From positions 1 to 6,353 of the forward strand of contig JAKPGH010000243.1 in assembly GCA_029550985.1 (NCBI GenBank): DNA of 6,353 bases, written 5' to 3'. The notes under the pieces were generated by a model that did no database searches, was not told the origin of the DNA, and saw only the letters and a list, made by a program, of their open reading frames with translations. This document shows, piece after piece, positions 1 to 6,353 of this stretch (positions are counted from its first letter, which is position 1; each line of letters starts with the position of its first letter). Source of the DNA: Bacillota bacterium (GTDB lineage Bacteria > Bacillota > Clostridia > Oscillospirales > Ruminococcaceae). A program made the translations under genes and the position numbers.

Positions 1-1
1 C

Positions 2-445
2 TCCCGCGCCCAGGCCATCCACCGGGAGGCCGCTCCCGCCCCGGCGACTGTTCCCGCCGCCCCTCAGGCGGGTGTGCAAAGCCGGCTGATGCAGTGGCCG
101 GTGCAAATCAAGCTGGTGCCGGTCAACGCCTCTTACTTTGACGGAGCCCACCTGCTGATTGCCGCCGACTGCACCGCATACGCCTACGGCAATTTCCACG
201 AAGAATTTATGAAAAACAAAGTGACCATCATCGGCTGCCCCAAGCTGGACGCCGGCGAATACAGCGAAAAACTTACGGACATTTTAAAGGAAAACAACAT
301 TAAATCGGTTACTGTCGCCCGCATGGAGGTTCCCTGCTGCGGAGGTCTGGAACACGCCACCATTACCGCTTTGCAAAACTGCGGCAAGATGATTCCCTGG
401 CGGGTGGTTACCATCTCCACCGACGGACAGATTTTGGAAGATTAA
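2..445 (+). CDS. Iron-sulfur (ferredoxin-like) protein, C-terminal part, 5' end beyond window
   Basis: The reading frame is open from the left edge (first whole codon at base 2) to TAA at 443-445, giving 147 visible residues. It starts in SRA, followed by an Ala/Pro-rich linker (about residues 9-24) and then a compact alpha/beta domain. That domain has conserved-looking cysteine patches: ADCTAYAYGNF, IIGCPKLD and VPCCGGLEHA. I recognise this as the C-terminal domain of a clostridial protein whose N-terminus normally carries two [4Fe-4S] ferredoxin motifs and ends in a CPGSRA-like segment; that part lies outside the window. The GTG at 74 is an internal Val codon in the linker, not a likely start. 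The gene is first in a tight + strand run with a cupin (11-nt gap), a ferredoxin and hcp, which suggests electron transfer or metal/redox sensing. The biochemical role is unknown to me. The family call is from memory of similar proteins; the cysteine pattern is seen directly. Confidence 0.8.
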   Translation, partial: SRAQAIHREAAPAPATVPAAPQAGVQSRLMQWPVQIKLVPVNASYFDGAHLLIAADCTAYAYGNFHEEFMKNKVTIIGCPKLDAGEYSEKLTDILKENNIKSVTVARMEVPCCGGLEHATITALQNCGKMIPWRVVTISTDGQILED

Positions 446-456
446 GGAGGATTGCA

Positions 457-801
457 ATGGAAAAGCTAATCAAGAACATCGCCCACAGCACCCCGCTGAA
501 TCTGGCGGAGCAGGTCCAGTACCTGGAAGGGCAGATTGTCAGCAAAACTCTGGCTCAGAACCGGCATCACAGCCTAACACTGTTTGCCTTTGACAAGGGG
601 GAAGAAATTAGCACCCACGCGTCGGAAGGGGACGCCATGGTTCTGGCTTTGGACGGCCAGGGACGCATCACCATCGACGGCACCGAGTACCTCCTGAAAG
701 CCGGAGAAGCCATTGTCATGCCCGCCAACGTCCCCCACGCGGTTTTTGCCACCGAGCGGTTTAAAATGCTGTTGACCGTGTTCTTCCCCAACGACCGGTA
801 A
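457..801 (+). CDS. Small single-domain cupin protein
   Basis: This 114-residue protein is one cupin beta-barrel. Motif 1 spans about residues 48-67 (G48, H54, then E57 and D59, ending in a DG turn). The second His of the classical HxH is Ser56. Motif 2 spans about residues 83-97 (G83, P89, H94 in MPANVPHAVF). H54 and H94 could bind a metal, with E57 or D59 as a third ligand, so the site departs from the usual three-His-plus-Glu set. The ATG at 457 is supported by AAGGAGG at 444-450 with a 6-nt spacer. This ribosome binding site overlaps the stop codon of the preceding gene, so translation is probably coupled. Length is normal for stand-alone cupins. No signal peptide or membrane segment is seen, so it should be cytoplasmic. 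Co-transcription with a ferredoxin and hcp suggests a redox or stress role, possibly sensing or binding a small ligand, but no substrate can be inferred. Confidence 0.88.
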   Translation: MEKLIKNIAHSTPLNLAEQVQYLEGQIVSKTLAQNRHHSLTLFAFDKGEEISTHASEGDAMVLALDGQGRITIDGTEYLLKAGEAIVMPANVPHAVFATERFKMLLTVFFPNDR

Positions 802-858
802 GCCTCCTCTGTTTAAAAGCAAAGTGGAACCTTTTTCATCCAAGAAAGGAGCGTTACT

Positions 859-1047
859 ATGAAAGCTGTTATTGATCGCAGCGGTTGCATTGGCTGCGGC
901 CTTTGCGCCGAAACCTGCCCCGAGGTATTTCACATGGCGGACGACGGCCTTGCCGAGGTCATCGGCGAAGTCACCCCCGAAAACGAAGACGCCGCCAGAG
1001 AAGCTGCCGAAAACTGCCCCGTATCTGTCATTTCCATCGAACCGTAA
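859..1047 (+). CDS. Single [4Fe-4S] cluster ferredoxin
   Basis: This 62-residue acidic protein resembles the monocluster ferredoxins of the Thermotoga type. The cluster motif CIGCGLCAETCP gives C10, C13, C16 and C20, and a distal CP at C53 supplies the fourth ligand. By analogy with that family, C10, C13, C16 and C53 would hold the cluster. C20 in Thermotoga ferredoxin forms a disulfide with a cysteine near position 43; here there is no cysteine in that region, so C20 is probably free. The ATG at 859 has AAAGGAG at 845-851 with a 7-nt spacer. The 57-nt gap after the cupin contains no clear promoter or terminator, so it is likely in the same operon. Lying 24 nt before hcp, it is a plausible cytoplasmic electron donor to Hcp. 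Function as a low-potential one-electron carrier is established for the family; the specific partner is inference. Confidence 0.93.
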   Translation: MKAVIDRSGCIGCGLCAETCPEVFHMADDGLAEVIGEVTPENEDAAREAAENCPVSVISIEP

Positions 1048-1060
1048 CATAAAAACAAAA

Positions 1061-1065
1061 GGAGG
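1061..1065 (+). promoter_or_regulatory. Ribosome binding site deciding the hcp start
   Basis: GGAGG at 1061-1065 (AGGAGG counting base 1060) precedes two adjacent in-frame ATG codons at 1069 and 1072. The spacer to the first is only 3 nt and to the second 6 nt, so the second ATG is the better-placed start. Using the first would add a single Met. Confidence 0.7.
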
Positions 1066-1071
1066 CACATG

Positions 1072-2631
1072 ATGAGCGAGATGTTTTGTTTTCAGTGCGA
1101 GCAGACTGCCAAGGGCACCGGCTGTACGGTCACCGGTGTTTGCGGCAAAAAGCCCCACGTCGCCCACGAGCAGGACGAGTTGACCTGCGAGATGATTGCT
1201 TTGGCCAAGGTGGCGGACCCTGCCAATCCAGAGCATGTGGACCTGATTGTGGACGGGCTGTTCATCACCATCACCAACGTCAATTTTGATTCGGAGGCCA
1301 TCGCCGCCTACACCGCCAAAGTCCGCAAGCAGCGGGAACAGTTGGGCGGCACTCCGGCTATGTCCACCGAGGAGCTGTTCCACGGGAACGAGGATTTGAT
1401 TTCCCTGCGCTCGACGCTGCTGTTCGGCCTGCGGGGCATGGGAGCCTACGCCCATCACGCCCGGGTTCTGGGCAAACGGGATTCCGACGTGGACGCCTGG
1501 TTTGTCAAGGGCATGGCCGCTTTGGCGGAGGAGCATTCGGTGGACGAGTGGCTCAACCTGCTGATGGAGTTCGGTCAAATTAACCTGAAATGCATGGCTT
1601 TGCTGGACGCCGCCAACACCGAAGCCTACGGCGACCCCGTTCCCACCCAGGTGCCTTTGACCATTGAGAAGGGACCCTTCATCGTGGTCAGCGGCCACGA
1701 CCTGCATGACCTCAAGATGCTGTTGGAGCAGACCGACGGCAAGGGAGTCAACATTTACACCCACGGCGAGATGCTGCCGGCCCACGGCTATCCCGAGCTG
1801 AAAAAGCACCCCCAGCTCAAGGGCAACTTCGGAACCGCCTGGCAGAATCAGCAGAAGGAATTGGAGAACATTCCCGCGCCCGTTCTCTTTACCACCAACT
1901 GCCTGATGCCGGTGCGGCCCAGCTATTCCGACCGGATTTACACCACCTCCGTGGTGGGATACCCCGAAATGAAGCACATTGCGGCAGACGAACAGGGCCA
2001 CAAGGACTTTTCCGCCCTCATCCAGCACGCCATTGAGCTGGGTGGCTACCCCGACGACGTCCCCATGACCGGCATCAACGGCGGCAGCACCGTCATCACC
2101 GGTTTCGGACGCCGGACGGTTCTGGACAACGCCCCCGCTATCATCGACGCCGTCAAGGCAGGGGCCATCAAGCACTTCTTCCTGGTGGGCGGCTGCGACG
2201 GCGCCAAGCCCGGCCGCAACTACTACACCAAGTTTGTGCAGCAGGCTCCCAGCGATACGGTGGTGCTGACCCTGGCCTGCGGCAAGTACCGCATCAACGA
2301 CCTGGACATCGGCTCCATCGGGCCCTTCCCCCGCATTTTGGATATGGGCCAGTGCAACGACGCCTACGGCGCCATTCAGGTGGCTCTGGCTTTGGCGGAC
2401 GCCTTTGGATGCGGCGTCAACGACCTGCCTCTCACCCTTGTGCTGTCCTGGTACGAGCAAAAGGCGGTCTGCATCCTGCTGACCCTCCTTTCCCTCGGCA
2501 TCCGAAACATCTACATTGGGCCAAGTCTTCCTGCTTTCTTTAGCAAGGCGGTACTCAACGCCCTTATCGAAAAATTCAACCTACATCCCATCACCACACC
2601 CGAAGAAGACCTTAAGGCAATTTTGGGGTAA
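1072..2631 (+). CDS. hcp: Hybrid cluster protein (Hcp, 'hydroxylamine reductase'), class I
   Basis: Hcp carries a cubane [4Fe-4S] and an unusual Fe-S-O hybrid cluster. Family members reduce hydroxylamine to ammonia in vitro; E. coli Hcp is known as a high-affinity NO reductase in nitrosative stress. In this 519-residue protein the N-terminal cluster motif is CX2CX8CX5C (C6, C9, C18, C24), the spacing typical of strict anaerobes (class I) rather than of facultative bacteria. All hybrid-cluster ligands known from Desulfovibrio Hcp have counterparts: H209 (SGHDLHD), E233 (HGEMLPAHG), C277 (TTNCLMP), C375 (GGCDGAKPGR, the persulfide position), C403 (ACGKYRIN), C428 (MGQCNDAYGA), E462 and K464 (SWYEQKAV). 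Spacings between ligands match closely, so the enzyme should be active. It is cytoplasmic, with no signal peptide. No hcr-type reductase follows; the ferredoxin just upstream is the likely donor. A strong palindromic terminator follows 17 nt after the stop. The last 48 codons avoid CTG for Leu, unlike the rest. An ATG at 1069 is the alternative start. Confidence 0.97.
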   Translation: MSEMFCFQCEQTAKGTGCTVTGVCGKKPHVAHEQDELTCEMIALAKVADPANPEHVDLIVDGLFITITNVNFDSEAIAAYTAKVRKQREQLGGTPAMSTEELFHGNEDLISLRSTLLFGLRGMGAYAHHARVLGKRDSDVDAWFVKGMAALAEEHSVDEWLNLLMEFGQINLKCMALLDAANTEAYGDPVPTQVPLTIEKGPFIVVSGHDLHDLKMLLEQTDGKGVNIYTHGEMLPAHGYPELKKHPQLKGNFGTAWQNQQKELENIPAPVLFTTNCLMPVRPSYSDRIYTTSVVGYPEMKHIAADEQGHKDFSALIQHAIELGGYPDDVPMTGINGGSTVITGFGRRTVLDNAPAIIDAVKAGAIKHFFLVGGCDGAKPGRNYYTKFVQQAPSDTVVLTLACGKYRINDLDIGSIGPFPRILDMGQCNDAYGAIQVALALADAFGCGVNDLPLTLVLSWYEQKAVCILLTLLSLGIRNIYIGPSLPAFFSKAVLNALIEKFNLHPITTPEEDLKAILG

Positions 2632-2648
2632 TCTGCGCTCTTCAATCG

Positions 2649-2683
2649 CAAACAGGCCTCCCGTACGGGAGGCCTGTTTGTTT
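2649..2683 (+). terminator. Palindromic terminator between convergent hcp and malic enzyme genes
   Basis: Bases 2649-2680 form a perfect palindrome: 14-nt arms (CAAACAGGCCTCCC and its complement) around GTAC. It is followed on the + strand by TTT (TTTGTTT counting the end of the arm), so it acts best as the hcp operon terminator. The stem itself reads identically from the - strand and starts 25 nt past the malic enzyme stop, so it may also end that transcript, although no U-run follows on that side. Confidence 0.85.
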
Positions 2684-2705
2684 GGCTATATGGTTGGGTA
2701 GGAGG

Positions 2706-3881
2706 TTACAGTCTGGCGACGCCGGACTTTCTGGCGGCTTCGGCCACCGCTTTGGCGACGGCGGGACCAACCCGCTCGTCGAAGGCTTGCGGAATGATGT
2801 AGTCGGCGCTGAGCTTCTCAGGCTCTACCAGGCCGGCCAGAGCATAGGCGGCGGCAATCTTCATCTCGTCGTTGATGTCTCTTGCCCGCACGTCGAAGGT
2901 GCCTCTGAAGATACCGGGGAAAGCCAGCACGTTGTTGATCTGGTTGGGGAAGTCGCTGCGTCCGGTGGCAACCACTGCAGCGCCGCCGGCCTTGGCGTCG
3001 TCGGGGAAGATTTCGGGGGTGGGGTTGGCGCAGGCCATCACGATGGCGTCCTTGGCCATGGTCTTGACCATTTCGGTGGTGACGGTGCCGGGAGCGGAAA
3101 CGCCAATGAAGACGTCGGCTCCGACCAGAGCGTCGGCCAAAGAGCCCTTCAGCTTCTCGCGGTTGGTAACCTGAGCCATTTCCTCTTTGATCCAGTTCAT
3201 GCCCTCGGTGCGGCCCTCGTAGATGATGCCCTTGCGGTCGCAGAGGATGACGTTCTTAAATCCGTCGGACAGCAGCAGCTTGGTGATGGAGATGGAAGCG
3301 GCGCCAGCGCCGTTGATGACGACTTTGACGTCTTCCTTCTTCTTGTTGACCACCCGCAGGGCGTTGATCAGGCCGGCCAGAGTGACAACGGCGGTGCCGT
3401 GCTGGTCGTCGTGGAAGATGGGAATATCGCATTTTTCCTTCAGCTTGCGCTCGATTTCAAAGCAGCGGGGAGCGGCAATGTCCTCCAGGTTGACGCCGCC
3501 GAAGCTGCCGGAAATCAGGTAGATGGTGTTGACGATTTCGTCCACATCCTTGGACTTAATGCACATGGGGAATGCGTCGACGCCACCAAAGGCTTTGAAC
3601 AGAACGCATTTGCCTTCCATAACGGGCATGGCGGCTTCGGGGCCGATGTCGCCCAGACCCAGAACGGCGGTGCCGTCGGTGACCACCAGGCACATATTGT
3701 GGCGGCGGGTCAGTTCATAGCTCAGTTCGGGGTTCTTTTCAATCTCCAGGCAGGGTTGGGCAACGCCGGGAGTGTAAGCCAAGGAAAGGTCGTGCTTGGT
3801 TGCGGTGGGAACCTTGGCTATGACTTCAATTTTACCTTTCCACTCTTTATGGGCCTGCAGGGACAGTGTTGCGTAATCCAT
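2706..3881 (-). CDS. Malic enzyme, short bacterial form (malate dehydrogenase, decarboxylating)
   Basis: The enzyme oxidises and decarboxylates L-malate to pyruvate and CO2 with NAD(P)+, linking C4 acids to pyruvate in the cytoplasm. The 391 residues are the usual length of the single-unit bacterial form, without the phosphotransacetylase-like tail of longer enzymes. The N-terminal malic domain (about 15-155) shows Y36 in AYTPGVA and K96 in LFKAFGGVDAFP, matching the catalytic Tyr and Lys. Metal ligands are E133-D134 (NLEDIAAPR) and D158 (FHDDQHGTA). The NAD(P)-binding domain (about 160-391) has the dinucleotide loop NGAGAAS (190-196), CANPTPE with N286, and NNVLAFPG with N317. D214 after the second strand would suit NAD+, but cofactor choice cannot be settled from this. 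The ATG at 3879-3881 has AGGAGG at 3891-3896, 9 nt away. It is a single-gene unit with its own promoter, and a terminator-like hairpin lies in its leader. Confidence 0.96.
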   Translation of the reverse strand: MDYATLSLQAHKEWKGKIEVIAKVPTATKHDLSLAYTPGVAQPCLEIEKNPELSYELTRRHNMCLVVTDGTAVLGLGDIGPEAAMPVMEGKCVLFKAFGGVDAFPMCIKSKDVDEIVNTIYLISGSFGGVNLEDIAAPRCFEIERKLKEKCDIPIFHDDQHGTAVVTLAGLINALRVVNKKKEDVKVVINGAGAASISITKLLLSDGFKNVILCDRKGIIYEGRTEGMNWIKEEMAQVTNREKLKGSLADALVGADVFIGVSAPGTVTTEMVKTMAKDAIVMACANPTPEIFPDDAKAGGAAVVATGRSDFPNQINNVLAFPGIFRGTFDVRARDINDEMKIAAAYALAGLVEPEKLSADYIIPQAFDERVGPAVAKAVAEAARKSGVARL

Positions 3882-3927
3882 ACTCCATATCCTCCTTTAT
3901 TTTATGCCGTAAATAAATTTTTACATG

Positions 3928-3970
3928 AAAAAAAGTAATGCAGCTCAGAAAAACTCCGCCCTGCATTACT
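3928..3970 (-). terminator. Intrinsic terminator or attenuator in the malic enzyme leader
   Basis: Read on the - strand, AGTAATGCAG (3970-3961) pairs perfectly with CTGCATTACT (3943-3934) across a 17-nt loop, and the stem runs straight into seven Us (3934-3928). This is the form of a rho-independent terminator. It lies downstream of the predicted promoter (4001-4030) and 46 nt before the malic enzyme start, so it would stop transcription before the gene unless read-through or antitermination occurs. No T-box signature, known riboswitch core or clear competing antiterminator helix is visible to me. An alternative is that it ends a separate short RNA of about 65 nt. Confidence 0.72.
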
Positions 3971-4000
3971 CTCAATCTCAATCGCATATCGGCTGATATC

Positions 4001-4030
4001 ATCTTAGCATATTCCAGTGGGGTTTGTCAA
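4001..4030 (-). promoter_or_regulatory. Sigma-A-type promoter upstream of malic enzyme
   Basis: On the - strand, a perfect -35 TTGACA (4030-4025) is separated by 18 nt from TAAGAT (4006-4001), a 4/6 match to TATAAT preceded by TGC, an extended -10. Transcription would start near 3994, leaving a leader of about 112 nt before the malic enzyme start codon. A 5-bp dyad (3986-3990 with 3995-3999) straddles the predicted start and could be an operator, though it is short enough to be chance. Confidence 0.7.
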
Positions 4031-4041
4031 CGATAACACAA
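4024..4041 (-). promoter_or_regulatory. Possible Rex (NADH/NAD+ sensor) operator over the -35 box
   Basis: The - strand reads TTGTGTTATCGTTGACAA. Against the Rex consensus TTGTTAANNNNTTAACAA it matches 10 of 14 fixed positions, including both outer TTGT/ACAA arms. It contains the whole -35 box, so a bound repressor would block the promoter. Rex commonly controls NADH-linked fermentation genes in clostridia. The inner positions match poorly, so this is a candidate only. Confidence 0.3.
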
Positions 4042-4241
4042 TCTGTGATTTTTGGCAAGATTCGTCGGCAGAAATCCCCTCAGCGGTTGGGCGGAGTGGT
4101 TCTACGCGTTGACCAAGACTCCCCAACGCAAAATCGTCGTCAGTTCCATGCCGTAAGGGTTCATCCAATCAGGGCCATTGCTGCACGGTATGGTATCCAT
4201 GCCCGTTTGGGGGATTATGAAAAAATAGACGTTGTTTTTCC
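4042..4241. other. Intergenic stretch without a convincing gene
   Basis: This stretch lies between the malic enzyme promoter region and the clpB terminator. I see no tRNA-like fold, direct repeat or transposon end. The only candidates are a 32-codon - strand ORF (ATG at 4198-4200, TAG at 4102-4104) without a Shine-Dalgarno sequence, a + strand open frame of about 35 codons lacking a good start, and a 6-bp inverted repeat GCGTTG/CAACGC (4106-4111 and 4124-4129) with a 12-nt loop. It may be a decayed sequence. Confidence 0.5.
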
Positions 4242-4270
4242 AAAAAAAGGCCCGAAAGTTCGGGCCTTTT
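4242..4270 (-). terminator. Intrinsic terminator of clpB
   Basis: The GC-rich stem GGCCCGA/TCGGGCC (4249-4255 with 4260-4266, loop AAGT) is flanked by A-rich and T-rich runs that lengthen the helix. On the - strand it is followed by seven Us (4248-4242) and sits 14 nt past the clpB stop codon. It is a classical rho-independent terminator; on the + strand four Us follow, so weak bidirectional activity is possible. Confidence 0.92.
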
Positions 4271-4284
4271 GCTGTTGGGAGCGG

Positions 4285-6353
<2,069 letters not shown>

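Noticed and set aside
74..76. GTG as start of the first gene
   Set aside because: It lies inside an Ala/Pro-rich linker, the frame is open back to the left edge, and no ribosome binding site precedes it.
830..849. Possible hairpin (CCTTT with AAAGG) hiding the ferredoxin ribosome binding site
   Set aside because: Only five weak pairs with a 10-nt loop, easily expected by chance; no sign of a thermosensor or riboswitch.
574..2460. 628-codon open frame on the - strand opposite the cupin and hcp
   Set aside because: It lies wholly antisense to well-supported genes, is rich in Gly, Val, His and Gln as expected from reversed GC-rich codons, and shows no recognisable domain.
3909..3924. AT-rich inverted repeat GTAAA/TTTAC in the malic enzyme leader
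   Set aside because: Five weak A-T-rich pairs near the ribosome binding site; too unstable to call a regulatory fold.
2682..3938. 418-codon open frame on the + strand opposite malic enzyme
   Set aside because: It is an antisense shadow of a gene with all its catalytic motifs. Its start lies in the tail of the hcp terminator without a ribosome binding site.

Overview
The window looks like chromosomal DNA of a strictly anaerobic, fairly GC-rich Firmicute, most likely a gut-type clostridium of the Oscillospiraceae/Ruminococcaceae kind. The reasons are strong AGGAGG-type ribosome binding sites before the genes, an anaerobe-type (class I) hybrid cluster protein, a small clostridial-style ferredoxin and a short-form malic enzyme. 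The assignment is inference from gene style, not from a database match.

Layout. Bases 2-2631 (+ strand) form a compact four-gene run: the C-terminal part of an iron-sulfur protein (cut by the left edge), a small cupin, a single-cluster [4Fe-4S] ferredoxin, and hcp (hybrid cluster protein). It ends at a perfect 32-nt palindromic terminator (2649-2680). A short-form malic enzyme lies convergently on the - strand (2706-3881). Upstream of it are a near-consensus promoter (4001-4030), a Rex-like half-matching operator over its -35 box, and, unexpectedly, an intrinsic terminator hairpin with a seven-U tail inside the leader (3928-3970). Bases 4042-4241 hold no convincing gene. The right third is clpB on the - strand (4285-6353), with its own terminator at 4242-4270 and its N-terminal part beyond the right edge.

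How the genes work together. The left operon reads as a redox and nitrosative-stress module. Hcp needs low-potential electrons to reduce NO or hydroxylamine, no hcr reductase is present in the window, and the ferredoxin directly before it is the obvious candidate donor. The roles of the cupin and the first iron-sulfur protein are not known to me. Malic enzyme is a separate carbon and redox unit, perhaps sensing NADH/NAD+. ClpB is a protein disaggregase unrelated to either.

No new defence or mobile system is visible. The most interesting signals are the leader terminator plus possible Rex site before the malic enzyme, and the iron-sulfur/cupin/ferredoxin/hcp grouping.
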